From an uncultured Acidimicrobiales bacterium (GTDB taxonomy: Bacteria; Actinomycetota; Acidimicrobiia; Acidimicrobiales; SZUA-35): a stretch of 37,989 bases of DNA. The stretch covers positions 1-37,989 of the forward strand of contig CALJSB010000033.1 in assembly GCA_937976305.1 (NCBI GenBank), written 5' to 3'. The position numbers and the translations under genes were made by a program. Position 1 is the first letter of the stretch. Every line of letters begins with the position of its first letter. Of the stretch, positions 7,833 to 15,862 are shown one piece after another. Below the pieces are notes generated by a model. The model had not been told where the DNA came from. It worked only from the letters and a program-made list of their open reading frames with translations, and ran no database searches.

Positions 7833-8339
7833 TTAGTCCGTGGATTTGAGGGTCTTTTTGAGCTCTTCGAGAGCTCGGTGGAGGGTCGATTTCACGGTTC
7901 CCTCGGCCATTCCGGTGATGTCGGCGATTTCTGGGATGGTGTGGCCGCCGTAGTAGCGCAAAACGACGGCTTCTCGACGCCGCGGCGACAGTTCCAAGAG
8001 GGCGTCGACCAAATACGGACGCTCGGTCACGTCGATCACCGGTCGCAGCAGCCGGAGCTTCTTGCGAGCCCGAATCTGGTGACGTTGGGTGTCGCGGCTC
8101 TTGTTGCACACCGTCGTCCGGAGAAATCCGCCGGGCGACTGCACGTCGTCCCAGCGGCGATGCAGCGTGGCGAAGGCCTCCTGCACGACCTCCTCGGCCC
8201 GGCCGTCGTCACCCGTCATCAAGTAGGCGAGGCGCACCATCTTCTTGTACTCGCGCTCGAAGACCTCATCGAACGATTCGGTTGACGGGGCCAGGGCCCG
8301 TGTTTCGCCGGTCGGTGGCTCTTGCACGAGATCGATCAC
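7833..8339 (-). CDS. ECF sigma factor, SigE-like (second of two)
   Basis: The 168-aa protein has sigma region 2 at about 24-90 (VFEREYKKMVRLAYLMTG, EEVVQEAFATLHRRWDDV, GGFLRTTVCNKSRDTQR). Its region 4 helix-turn-helix lies at about 112-160 (LSPRRREAVVLRYYGGHTIPEIADITG, EGTVKSTLHRALEEL). Its ATG overlaps the TGA of the upstream membrane-protein gene in an ATGA arrangement, so the two are almost certainly co-transcribed and translationally coupled. This makes the upstream protein the likely anti-sigma partner, although sigma genes usually come first in such operons. A GAACC-N16-CGTC element upstream of that gene suggests an ECF factor, perhaps this one, drives the operon. Confidence 0.9.
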   Translation of the reverse strand: MIDLVQEPPTGETRALAPSTESFDEVFEREYKKMVRLAYLMTGDDGRAEEVVQEAFATLHRRWDDVQSPGGFLRTTVCNKSRDTQRHQIRARKKLRLLRPVIDVTERPYLVDALLELSPRRREAVVLRYYGGHTIPEIADITGMAEGTVKSTLHRALEELKKTLKSTD

Positions 8340-9934
8340 CCATCGACCTCCGTGCTATTCGACGTGTCGCTGGGCAACGCAGGGTCGGCTTCGCTGCCGC
8401 CTTCGGTGCCAGACGACTCGTCGCCGGATGGGCCAGACCCGACCGACGTGCACACCTCACCAACGCTCACTTCGGTGAGCAAGCTCGTCGGGTTCTCTGA
8501 CGTTGCGACGTAGACGACTCGATCGATCCAGGCCGATGGTCCGCCTGGTCCGGGTACGAGCGTGACCCCGGGATACACCGCTTGCAGATCGCTGACCGTT
8601 GAACCAACTCCCAAGCCGTCGTCGGTGGTCACGATGTCGTTGCTGGTGAGGGCCCAACCGGTGAACTGACCCCCGTCGTTCGAGAACGTGTGCACACCCG
8701 GCCAGCTGTGTTGGGTCAGGCTGGCTGACCCTTCGGCCCGGCTCTCGCACAGCCGGGAAGCCGAGATCGGCTCGCCCAACGACGCCGTGAGGGTTGACGC
8801 AACCTCGTCGTGATCAGCTCCGAGGATCACGAGCGACTCCGCCTCTCCGTCACCTGTCGCTTCGACGTGAATGCCGAGATGGCTCACCACCACGGACATC
8901 GCAGCGGCTGCTGCGGCATCGTCGACTGCTGGAGGCGGGACCTCGACCCTGCTCGAGAAGAACTCGACAAAACGAAGTATCGATCCATCGCGACCGGTAT
9001 TCGCTTGCTCGATCGGTTGACCAGAAATGCCGTCGATCGAGATGGTCCACCTCTCACCGCCGGGCCGGTTGGCCGCCTCGACGACGATGAGCCGCTCATC
9101 GTCTACGACCTGATCGGAGAACGTGACACCGTCGATCGTTGCCAGCGCTCGAAGCGCGTCGGCCCACTCGTCGGGGTTGAGATTGCCCGAGGTGAGGAGT
9201 GCCCCGGCCATGCCCCAGGTGCGGGTCTCGATCGTGTTTCGCGTGGCGGTGTCGGGGTTGATGTCGGCGGTGCGCAACATGGCATGCACGGCTTCTTCGG
9301 CGTCGCTCGAACGATTGACCACCAGCGCATCGAGCCAGCCGGCCTGCACCTGGTCGACATACTCGCCGTTGAAGGGCTTGACCGAGCGCCCGTCGTCGGT
9401 CCAGATGACAGTGTCGACCCGTGTGACATCGTCTGGATCTTGCGGATCCCACTGCCTTGACTCGATTTGCACGGCGTTGCCGACCGAGCGGTCGACCATT
9501 GGAGCGGGGACCTCGTTCCAGGCGAGCTGTTGACCGTTGGTGACCTCATCACCAGTGGCGTCTGCCGGTGAGCCGTCCTCGAGATCTGCGGGCGGAGCGG
9601 TTGTGGTGGGCGCAACCTCGGTCTCGCTCGGCTCGTCGTCATCGCTGGTAGCGCTCTCGTCATCCGGCGTCGACGACAGAACGCTCGCGTTGGTTGCGTC
9701 GATCTGGTCGGGGTCCTGATTGACGTACTGGTACCCAACAGCAGCCCCGGCCACGACGATGGCGGCAGCAGCGACGGCGAGGAACGACGATCGATTCGGG
9801 CGGTCTTCCACCGGTGCACTGTTGAGGCGGGCATCGAGCTGGGCGCGAGCCGCAGCGACGTCGGGGTCGACCCGCGAAGCTTCGGCTTGCAATCCGTCGC
9901 TCAGCTCACGCTCGAATGTCCCCATATCCGTCAT
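8336..9934 (-). CDS. Single-pass membrane protein, putative anti-sigma factor of the downstream ECF sigma
   Basis: From ATG 9934 the protein has 532 residues (GTG 9940 would add two; ATG 9925 would remove three). The N-terminal 50 residues are soluble and helical (TFERELSDGLQAEASRVDPD). One helix at about 49-70 (FLAVAAAAIVVAGAAVGYQYV) crosses the membrane, followed by an acidic Ser/Thr/Pro linker (about 80-125). About 400 extracytoplasmic residues follow, with no family I recognise and an acidic Ser/Gly tail. This is the topology of anti-sigma factors. The stop codon overlaps the ATG of the sigma gene, supporting a functional pair. No zinc-binding HxxxCxxC motif is visible, so it would not be a ZAS-type anti-sigma. 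Function is inferred from context; an envelope sensor is the simplest reading. Confidence 0.7.
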   Translation of the reverse strand: MTDMGTFERELSDGLQAEASRVDPDVAAARAQLDARLNSAPVEDRPNRSSFLAVAAAAIVVAGAAVGYQYVNQDPDQIDATNASVLSSTPDDESATSDDDEPSETEVAPTTTAPPADLEDGSPADATGDEVTNGQQLAWNEVPAPMVDRSVGNAVQIESRQWDPQDPDDVTRVDTVIWTDDGRSVKPFNGEYVDQVQAGWLDALVVNRSSDAEEAVHAMLRTADINPDTATRNTIETRTWGMAGALLTSGNLNPDEWADALRALATIDGVTFSDQVVDDERLIVVEAANRPGGERWTISIDGISGQPIEQANTGRDGSILRFVEFFSSRVEVPPPAVDDAAAAAAMSVVVSHLGIHVEATGDGEAESLVILGADHDEVASTLTASLGEPISASRLCESRAEGSASLTQHSWPGVHTFSNDGGQFTGWALTSNDIVTTDDGLGVGSTVSDLQAVYPGVTLVPGPGGPSAWIDRVVYVATSENPTSLLTEVSVGEVCTSVGSGPSGDESSGTEGGSEADPALPSDTSNSTEVDG

Positions 9935-9943
9935 ACCCACTAC

Positions 9944-9968
9944 GACGCTTCAACCCGCCAAAGGGTTC
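9944..9968 (-). promoter_or_regulatory. ECF-type promoter GAACC-N16-CGTC upstream of the anti-sigma/sigma operon
   Basis: On the minus strand GAACC (9968-9964) is followed after 16 bases by CGTC (9947-9944), the classic -35/-10 layout for ECF sigma factors. Transcription would begin near 9937, only a few bases before ATG 9934, giving an almost leaderless mRNA. Autoregulation by the encoded sigma is inferred. Confidence 0.55.
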
Positions 9969-10077
9969 AGCGTAGGACCAGAAAAAGCACGAATGGTGTG
10001 CCGAGGTGACCAGCGACGGCCATCCCAGCACACCAAACGGTGCGGATTCAGTATTGGTTTCGGTATTCGGTGACGGG

Positions 10078-11256
10078 TCAGCCGCCGGGAGGAGGCGGTG
10101 GCGAAACCCGACCTGGCTGAGGCGGTGTTGCCGGCGCTGGCCTTGTCGCTCGTGGCGTCATCGCATCGGTAGCGGCGGCTCTCGAGCTGGCCGACTTTGC
10201 ACCGCCCGACGATGAGCCCTTGCTCGGTGCCTTTTCGGCCGCCGGTGCTGCAGCAGGGGCTGAACGGCGAATGGGTCGCGGCTTGCGTGGCGCCCGATCG
10301 TCGCCGTCGTCGCCATCGTCGCCGTTGAACAACTCAGCGATGCCGCCGATGGCGCCCATCGCTGCACTCATGTCGGCCGGCACAAAGATCTTCGTGGCTC
10401 GACCGTCGGCGACACCCTGCAGGGCCTCGAGGTACTTGATCGCAATCACTCGATCGTCGGTGCCCGAATCCTGAATGGCGCCGTGCACGAACTCGATTGC
10501 TCGGGCTTCACCTTCGGCGACCACTTCCTGACGGAACTGCTCGGCTTCGGCTCGGGTGCGCACCGCTTGGGCTTCACCTTCAGCGGTGAGGATGTCGCGC
10601 TGCTTCGCACCTTCGGCGGTGAGAATCGCTGCGGTCTTTTCACCCTCGGCCCGGGTCACTGCTGCTTCACGAGCACCTTCGGCCTCGGTCACGACCGCAC
10701 GACGTGTGCGCTCGGCCTTCATCTGCTCGTGCATGGCGTTCATGACGTCCTGCGGAGGATCAATGCGCTGAATCTCCACACGAACCACCCGGACACCCCA
10801 CTTGTCAGTGGCGTCGTCGAGGATCTGGCGGAGCGTGCCGTTGACTCGCTCACGAGAGGTGAAGGCCTCATCGAGGCTCATCTCGCCGATCACGTTACGA
10901 AGGTTGGTCTGGGCCAGCTTCGTGACAGCCAGCATGAAGTTGCTGACGTTGTAAAGCAGACGCTGTGGGTCGGTCGGCTCGAAGTAAACAACGGCGTCGA
11001 CCGCGGCAGTCACGTTGTCTTGGGTGATGACTTCCTGCGGGGGAACGTCGATGACCTGCTCACGCATATCGACCTTGCGCATCTTGTCCACGAAGGGATA
11101 GATGAGGCGCAAGCCGGGGTCGACCGTCTCCTTGAACTTACCGAGACGCTCGATCACGCCCCGCTGATAGGGGTGGACGATCCGCACGCCGGCGGCGATG
11201 TAGACGAAGACCAGAACAAGAATGAGGAGGAGTACTCCAAACAATCCGGCGGCCAT
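10078..11256 (-). CDS. SPFH/band-7 (stomatin/QmcA-type) membrane protein
   Basis: The 392-aa protein begins with one N-terminal helix (about 3-24). The SPFH/band-7 domain follows (about 25-190: [54 protein letters not shown]). Next is an Ala/Glu-rich coiled coil (about 185-260) with repeats of the TRAEGE and LTAEGE type. The tail (about 295-392) is disordered, with a GDDGDDGDD run and Pro/Ala/Ser-rich sequence ending in a proline run. Such proteins form ring- or cage-like oligomers at the membrane and organise microdomains. It follows the NfeD gene on the same strand after 107 bp, the well-known NfeD-SPFH partnership. AGAAAGTGAG before the ATG is a plausible ribosome-binding region. The long disordered tail is larger than usual. 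Confidence 0.9.
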   Translation of the reverse strand: MAAGLFGVLLLILVLVFVYIAAGVRIVHPYQRGVIERLGKFKETVDPGLRLIYPFVDKMRKVDMREQVIDVPPQEVITQDNVTAAVDAVVYFEPTDPQRLLYNVSNFMLAVTKLAQTNLRNVIGEMSLDEAFTSRERVNGTLRQILDDATDKWGVRVVRVEIQRIDPPQDVMNAMHEQMKAERTRRAVVTEAEGAREAAVTRAEGEKTAAILTAEGAKQRDILTAEGEAQAVRTRAEAEQFRQEVVAEGEARAIEFVHGAIQDSGTDDRVIAIKYLEALQGVADGRATKIFVPADMSAAMGAIGGIAELFNGDDGDDGDDRAPRKPRPIRRSAPAAAPAAEKAPSKGSSSGGAKSASSRAAATDAMTPRATRPAPATPPQPGRVSPPPPPGG

Positions 11257-11363
11257 GGTTTCTCACTTTCTGTCGACGAGCCCTCAGGTAGTCGACTGCT
11301 GGGGGAGCTAGAGGCGGGAACGTTGCGGGGGAGCGAAGTGGGGCGGCGGCGGGGGCGCCGTGC

Positions 11364-11867
11364 TCAGGAGACGGGGGGTGAGGTCGGGGTGCCAGGACCG
11401 GATGGGTCGGAGGTCGACGAGGCGGTGGACTCGACGATGACTCGTGTGCCCTTCACCTCGACGACGCGAACGTTCGTGCCGAGGGCAAAGCCCATGCCGT
11501 CTCGGCCGACGGCCTTCCACTCTTCTGCCCCGATCTTCACCGAGCCAGCGTCGTTGGCGGGGATGGCGGCGTTGACCATTGCGGCGTGTCCGACCAAGCG
11601 GTTGGCGCCGATGCCGGTGGGGTTGGGGATATCCAAATCGAGCTTGCGAGCGAGCGGTCGCATGGCGAAGAAGGTGACGAGCGACATCACGATGAACACA
11701 ATCCAGCTCACCACGACCGGCGCCCCGAAGAAGCTCAGCAGTGAGGCAGCGACGGCGCCCACGGCGAAGGGAACGAGGAAGAACGACCCGGGAGCCAAGA
11801 TCTCACCGACACCGAACACAACGGCGACAGCGAGCCAGATACCGGCCCAAACGGTGGGGTCTTCCAT
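11364..11867 (-). CDS. NfeD-family membrane protein
   Basis: The 167-aa protein has three to four hydrophobic segments between residues 7 and 75 (WAGIWLAVAVVFGVGEILAPG, FFLVPFAVGAVAASLLSFFG, VSWIVFIVMSLVTFFAM). A soluble OB-fold domain (about 90-150) follows with GHAAMVNAAIPANDAGSVKIGAEEW and GTNVRVVEVKGTRVIVE, typical of short NfeD proteins. The tail is Ser/Pro-rich. A strong GAGGAGG ribosome-binding site precedes ATG 11867. NfeD proteins work with SPFH proteins at the membrane, and the next gene in this operon encodes one. Confidence 0.88.
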   Translation of the reverse strand: MEDPTVWAGIWLAVAVVFGVGEILAPGSFFLVPFAVGAVAASLLSFFGAPVVVSWIVFIVMSLVTFFAMRPLARKLDLDIPNPTGIGANRLVGHAAMVNAAIPANDAGSVKIGAEEWKAVGRDGMGFALGTNVRVVEVKGTRVIVESTASSTSDPSGPGTPTSPPVS

Positions 11868-12085
11868 GGTTTCCTCCTCAGGCGATCAGTGCTCAATCGG
11901 CTCAATGGTTGCAGAGCTGAGCAGCGTTGACCCTCATAACGACGGATTGAGCGGGAGAGTTCCCGGATTTCGACCGGATTCGCGAACGGCAAAATGAGGC
12001 GGCCAAATGCATTTGCCCCCCAAAATTGGTGATATGGTCTCGGGCGTTGGCCAGAGTGGCCGGTGGGGCGAAGAGGGATTGCAAC

Positions 12086-12973
12086 GTGGCTGGACGTTTG
12101 TTTTTTGTGTGGGTGCTGATTGGCGCGCTCTTGGGAGTCGGCGCAGCGAGCAGTGCGGTGCTCGTTGATGCAGCGCCAATTGAGGTGGCGGCGGCGGAGA
12201 CCGCTGGCGCAGCATCGGCGGTTGCTGCGCCAGCGGTCGGTACCCCGGCCGCACCGTTGCTCGGTGACCGAGTTGTGCTCGGTGTGGAAGATCCGTCCGT
12301 CTACTGCGCCGAGTTCCCCGAGAGGTACCCGGCCGCCTGTTCCAAACCCCCGGTCGACCCGCCGTCACCCTCGGCGAGCATTACCAACGTCACCCAAAGC
12401 TGTGAAGCTGGCGCTGCCCTTGTGCGTATTGAGGGTGGGTCGAACGTAGATCGACTTCTGGTCTTGCTGACGCTGGGTAACGCCGGCATCGGTACAGGTG
12501 TCGATGTCGTGAACGGCACCTACTCGGCCGTTTTGGATGCCACGAGCGAGGCTTTGCCGGCGACCTTCACCATCACGGTGAGCGACGACATCACCGACTT
12601 CGCCACCACGACCGTGTTGGTGCAGTCGTGCGATGCGCCTGCCGAGCCCATCGTGCCCGCCGGGACGATTGTCTTCAACGACGATGGCGTGACGCTGAGC
12701 TGTGAGATGGGCAACTACCTCGTGAGCGTGAGCGGTACCGCAAACGTGCCAGAAGTGACCGTTGAGGCGTTCGACGGTGGCGAACCCGGACGAGCGACGT
12801 TCACCGTCACCAACGGCAGATACAGCGGCGAGTTGGTTGTGCCTGCCGATCCGGACGCCGACGGCGGGACGATGAAGGCGATCGTTCACACCCCCGAGAC
12901 GCCAGACCCGCCCGGGTTCATGGCGCTCGGTGAGGACACCTTCACCTACACTCCGTGTCCGCCGGCGCCGTAG
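12086..12973 (+). CDS. Secreted protein with two Ig-like beta repeats
   Basis: GTG 12086, preceded by AGAGGGA at a good distance, gives a 295-aa protein with a clean signal sequence: MAGR, then a hydrophobic core about 5-25, then an Ala-rich cleavage region. A low-complexity Ala/Pro stretch (about 29-55) leads to a Cys pair region (VYCAEFPERYPAACSK). Two similar beta-rich repeats follow, one from SITNVTQSCEAGAALVRIEG and one from GVTLSCEMGNYLVSVSG. Each has a conserved cysteine early, a NGTYS/NGRYS turn, and a closing cysteine (VQSC, YTPC), suggesting one disulfide per Ig-like domain. It probably acts outside the cell or at its surface. No enzyme motif or sorting signal is visible, and I cannot name a family. 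Confidence 0.7.
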   Translation: MAGRLFFVWVLIGALLGVGAASSAVLVDAAPIEVAAAETAGAASAVAAPAVGTPAAPLLGDRVVLGVEDPSVYCAEFPERYPAACSKPPVDPPSPSASITNVTQSCEAGAALVRIEGGSNVDRLLVLLTLGNAGIGTGVDVVNGTYSAVLDATSEALPATFTITVSDDITDFATTTVLVQSCDAPAEPIVPAGTIVFNDDGVTLSCEMGNYLVSVSGTANVPEVTVEAFDGGEPGRATFTVTNGRYSGELVVPADPDADGGTMKAIVHTPETPDPPGFMALGEDTFTYTPCPPAP

Positions 12974-13092
12974 CGTCCCTTCGTTCGGGGTGTCCCTCGA
13001 CGGCGGTGAACGCATTACTTCAACCAGTTCTCGTCGGAACGTGGGTGGCGCGAGCGCCCGCTAGCGCCGCCGTTCGCCGATAGCTTGGCGTG

Positions 13093-13986
13093 ATGCGTCT
13101 GCTCGCTATTCACGCACATCCTGACGACGAAGCATCGAAGGGGGCGCCCACCGTTGCCAAGTACGTAGCAGAGGGCCACGAGGCCGTCTTGGTGTGCGCC
13201 ACCGGGGGAGAAGAGGGCGACATTCTCAACCCGGTGATGGACCGGCCCGAGATCAAAGAGAATCTGCCGGCCGTGCGAGCCGAGGAGCTCGACAAGTCGG
13301 TCGCCGCCATCGGCTACCAGCATCTCGAGTGGCTCGGCTATCGCGATTCGGGCATGCCCGAGTCTGACGCCAACTTCCACCCCGACTGCTTCGCTGCTGC
13401 TCCGCTCGACGAAGCCGTCGAGCGGTTCTCTCGGTTGATCCGGCAGTACAAGCCCCACGTCGTCATCACCTACTCAGACGATCAGCAGGGCTACAAGCAT
13501 CCCGATCATCTGCGTGTGTATGACATCACCTATCCGGCGATCGAGCTGGCTGCTGACGCTTCGGCCCTCGCCGATGCGGGAGAGGCCTGGCAGGTCCAGA
13601 AGGTCTACTACTCGACCTGGAGCCGAGCCCGCCTCACGGCCCACCACGAGACCTTCCTGCGGCTCGAACTTGAGTCGCCCTACGACGAGAAGTGGTTCGA
13701 GCGTCCGTCGCAAGATCACCGCATCACCACGAAGCTCGACATCCGTGAGTATTACGGCGCCCGCCGAGAGGCCTTGCTGGCTCACGCCACCCAGGTCGAC
13801 CCCGAGGCCTCCTTCTGGTTCGGTTTGCCCGACGACGAAGCCGCCGCTGCGTACCCCTATGAGGACTACATCCTCGGTCGATCGTGGGTCGACACTGGCG
13901 TTGCCGAGGGCGAGATCGAAGGCGACTTGTTCTCGGGCGTTGTCGAAGAGTCGATCGAAGCGCGGGAGGCCGTGATCAATGGCTGA
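13093..13986 (+). CDS. mca: Mycothiol S-conjugate amidase-like LmbE/PIG-L deacetylase
   Basis: The 297-aa protein opens with RLLAIHAHPDDEASKG, whose AHPDDE motif supplies the zinc-binding His and Asp-Asp of the LmbE/PIG-L fold. A second zinc ligand motif is HPDHLRVYD (about 140-148). Other Mca/MshB landmarks are the GGEEGDILNP loop and YRDSGMPES. Length and motifs fit Mca, which cleaves mycothiol S-conjugates so the mercapturic acid can be exported; MshB (GlcNAc-Ins deacetylase) is the close alternative. Both imply a mycothiol-using actinobacterium. ATG 13093 follows a GTG one codon earlier. Its stop lies 8 bp inside the next gene, indicating translational coupling. Confidence 0.85.
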   Translation: MRLLAIHAHPDDEASKGAPTVAKYVAEGHEAVLVCATGGEEGDILNPVMDRPEIKENLPAVRAEELDKSVAAIGYQHLEWLGYRDSGMPESDANFHPDCFAAAPLDEAVERFSRLIRQYKPHVVITYSDDQQGYKHPDHLRVYDITYPAIELAADASALADAGEAWQVQKVYYSTWSRARLTAHHETFLRLELESPYDEKWFERPSQDHRITTKLDIREYYGARREALLAHATQVDPEASFWFGLPDDEAAAAYPYEDYILGRSWVDTGVAEGEIEGDLFSGVVEESIEAREAVING

Positions 13987-14320
13987 TGAGTTCTCCGACG
14001 ACTTCGTCGCCGCCCTCGTAGCGGCGACTGCTGATCGTGAACCGGTGCCCGGTTCGTCTGGCATCGTCGGCCTCGGCATCGGCAAGAAGGTGCGGGCCAC
14101 AGTCGAGATCGTCGACGGTCGAGTCGTCGGCCCGACCGAAGAAGAGTCGGTCACGCAATTCTTGTTCACCGGAAAGCAGGTCGAGGCGTGGCTTGCTGGC
14201 GAGTTCAACTTGTCGCAGGCCTACATGCGGGGTGACTTCAAGCCCGTCGGCCACACCGGCCCGATGACCGCCGCGCTCGAGATCTTCGACGACCCCACCG
14301 TCGTCTCCGCCCTCACCTAG
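13979..14320 (+). CDS. SCP2 sterol-carrier-like small protein
   Basis: The 113-aa protein starts at ATG 13979, eight bases before the end of the Mca-like gene, so translation is probably coupled. The order of elements resembles an SCP2 lipid-binding domain: a helical start (DEFSDDFVAALVAAT), beta strands (GLGIGKKVRATVEIVDGRVVG), TQFLFTGKQVEAWLAGEFNLSQAYMRGDFKPVGHTG, and a short C-terminal helix. The late AYMRGDFKPVGHTGPMTAAL element is typical of SCP2 folds. It would bind a hydrophobic ligand or serve as an accessory to the amidase. Family assignment is from pattern only. Confidence 0.6.
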   Translation: MADEFSDDFVAALVAATADREPVPGSSGIVGLGIGKKVRATVEIVDGRVVGPTEEESVTQFLFTGKQVEAWLAGEFNLSQAYMRGDFKPVGHTGPMTAALEIFDDPTVVSALT

Positions 14321-14330
14321 CCCAGCGCAC

Positions 14331-14504
14331 CTCCAGCGAACTGGAGTGCCCAACCGACTGAAACGCCGGTGGGAGGCTCCAGACCGAGAACCGGGTTTGG
14401 ACTGGAGTGCCCAGCCGACTGAAACGCCGGTGGGAGGCTCCAGAACGAGAACCGGGTTTGAACTGGAGTGCCCAGCCGACTGAAAGGCCGGTGGGAGGCT
14501 CCAG
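14331..14504. repeat. Tandem array of three 61-bp hairpin units
   Basis: Units start at 14341, 14402 and 14463. Each has a 42-bp core opening CTGGAGTGCCC and closing GGAGGCTCCAG, so it folds as CTGGAG/CTCCAG plus inner CCCA/TGGG and CCG/CGG pairs. The linker is 19 bp (CGAGAACCGGGTTTG core). An orphan CTCCAG at 14331-14336 looks like the end of a lost fourth unit. The array fills the spacer between two convergent genes. The linkers are the same, so this is not a CRISPR. Confidence 0.85.
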
Positions 14505-14540
14505 AACGGAGGGGTCAGTGCGAACTGGGCACGTGGCGCG

Positions 14541-15371
14541 TCACGAGTTGCGCTGGGCGGAGCGGAGGAGGCGGTAGTCGATCAGCTCGGCGCCGGACGC
14601 TTCGAGGGCCTTGCGGAAGCCTTCGTCGTGGGTCACCAAATGAGCGTCGCCAGAACGTGCAGCCCAGTTGGGTGTGATGGCTCGGATCTCGGGCGTGTCG
14701 ATCGCAGGAGCAACGTGCAGTTCGGTCACACCGGGCTCGAGTGCTTCGAGCGCGGCGACCAGTGACGGGCGAGCTTCGACCCCATGCCCAGCGGTGACGT
14801 TTCGGTTGGGGATCAAAACGCCCTCTTCATGTGCGAGCTGACGGGCCGGAAAGCCGAGATCGACCGAGGGGTCGGGCAGGCTGATGGGCAGCTGAAACTC
14901 GACCGCAAGCTCGAGGTAGACGTCGAACAGTTCGGGTCGAGAGTTGAGACCGCCCAAGTGGGCCGACAGGTGGGTGACGTCGAAGCCCCACACGACTGCC
15001 CGCTCGATTTGTGCCCGGCACTCCCGCAGCGCCTCTTCGGTGTCGGCGTGTTCCCAAAGATCGGCCGGAGTCCGAGGGAAACCGCCGTCTCCGTCGAGCA
15101 ACGACGGAGCGTGGGTGATCGGTCCCCACCGGTAACAGTCGTGTTCGGCGTTGAGCGTGAGTGACACGCCGATGTCTTCACCGTGGTAGTCGGCGACCGC
15201 CGCCCGAGCCCACGGACATGGCATCTGCAGCCCAGCTGAGGTCGCCACACCCTCACGCAGCGCTTCGTAGACAGCGACGTTCGCGGCATTGGACGAGCCG
15301 AGACCATCGCAAACAATGAGCACGAGCTTTGCGTCGTCAGGCCGACGGAGGTGTTCGAGTAGCGAACTCAC
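14541..15371 (-). CDS. ChbG/YdjC-like carbohydrate deacetylase
   Basis: From GTG 15371 the protein has 276 residues; a TTG at 15410 would add 13 unconvincing ones. It starts with a YdjC-type beta strand and metal loop (LVLIVCDGLGSSNAANVAVYEAL), followed by GVATSAGLQMPCPWA, GVSLTLNAEHD, a THLSAHLGGL metal-ligand segment (about 150) and FDVYLELAVEFQLPISLP. This order matches ChbG/YdjC enzymes, which remove acetyl groups from N-acetylated sugars. The usual DDFG is CDGL here, so one acidic metal ligand of the standard set is altered; the substrate cannot be predicted. It runs towards the tandem hairpin array, convergent with the SCP2-like gene. Confidence 0.7.
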   Translation of the reverse strand: MSSLLEHLRRPDDAKLVLIVCDGLGSSNAANVAVYEALREGVATSAGLQMPCPWARAAVADYHGEDIGVSLTLNAEHDCYRWGPITHAPSLLDGDGGFPRTPADLWEHADTEEALRECRAQIERAVVWGFDVTHLSAHLGGLNSRPELFDVYLELAVEFQLPISLPDPSVDLGFPARQLAHEEGVLIPNRNVTAGHGVEARPSLVAALEALEPGVTELHVAPAIDTPEIRAITPNWAARSGDAHLVTHDEGFRKALEASGAELIDYRLLRSAQRNS

Positions 15372-15462
15372 ATGTTGAGCGTACGCCGCAGCTGTCCCAG
15401 CCGACGACAACCGAGTGGCCTGAACAGCACTGAGTGACGCCGCTCACAGCTGTTGTGTCGCC

Positions 15463-15480
15463 CGGCCGACGGAACGGCCG
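15463..15480. repeat. Small hairpin CGGCCG-ACGGAA-CGGCCG
   Basis: A perfect 6-bp inverted repeat lies about 55 bp upstream of the lipoprotein remnant, between it and the divergent deacetylase gene. The arms are themselves palindromic, so significance is low. Confidence 0.25.
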
Positions 15481-15535
15481 CCGCTCACGTCTCAGGGTGG
15501 AGTCAACAACTGAGGGTTTATGAAAGGACCACAAA

Positions 15536-15713
15536 ATGCGTTTGCGTTCAACAACAAAGAAGCTTGCGGTCAGTGCCGCTGTCGGGGCTGCGGTACTCAC
15601 TCGGTGTTCATCTTCGACCAACGAGATCCACTGATTGCTCGCCGAAGGAACGGCACTTCAACAACGACCAAGACGTCGACATCTTCGGTCCTGAGGCGAT
15701 TGGGTACCGCTGA
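15536..15713 (+). pseudogene. Remnant of a small lipoprotein gene, frameshifted
   Basis: ATG 15536 is preceded by GAAAGGA and encodes a typical lipoprotein signal: MRLRSTTKK, a hydrophobic core, then VLTRCSSST. This frame stops at 15632-15634 after 32 codons. The +1 frame over the following bases gives a protein-like tail ending at 15713 (DCSPKERHFNNDQDVDIFG then PEAIGYR). The signal and tail look like two pieces of one gene separated by a frame disruption, perhaps with an internal deletion. Arg just before the lipobox Cys is also abnormal. Alternatively the 32-residue peptide is a genuine tiny lipoprotein. A strong hairpin follows at 15751. Confidence 0.45.
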
Positions 15714-15750
15714 GCCAAACGAACATCGTTGAACCATGAGGTTCATTCGT

Positions 15751-15778
15751 CGGTCCCGCCGCACCGCCGGCGGGACCG
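15751..15778 (+). terminator. 11-bp perfect stem-loop
   Basis: CGGTCCCGCCG and CGGCGGGACCG pair perfectly around a CACCGC loop. It follows the lipoprotein remnant and precedes the acyl-CoA ligase gene by 85 bp. It lacks a T-tract but is the kind of GC-rich hairpin that serves as a terminator in actinobacteria. Confidence 0.55.
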
Positions 15779-15862
15779 ATACGCGCCCGAACAAGCCTCC
15801 CACGTGACGGCGCAAGGCCTTCGATCTACGGTGGCGCAACCAGGCATCCAAGGGGGTTCGCA

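Noticed and set aside
10483..11997. Long plus-strand open frame (504 codons) across the SPFH and NfeD genes
   Set aside because: It is antisense to two well-supported genes, rich in His/Asp/Leu without motifs, and arises from their codon bias.
12040..12085. tRNA-like GTTGGCCAGAGTGGCCGG segment upstream of the secreted-protein gene
   Set aside because: No acceptor stem, anticodon arm or T-arm can be formed around it.
13047..13058. Hairpin GGCGC-GA-GCGCC before the Mca-like gene as terminator
   Set aside because: Very short with a two-base loop; the surrounding GC-rich sequence produces many such dyads.
14341..14504. CRISPR array
   Set aside because: Only three units, and the 19-bp linkers are nearly identical rather than unique; no cas genes are present.
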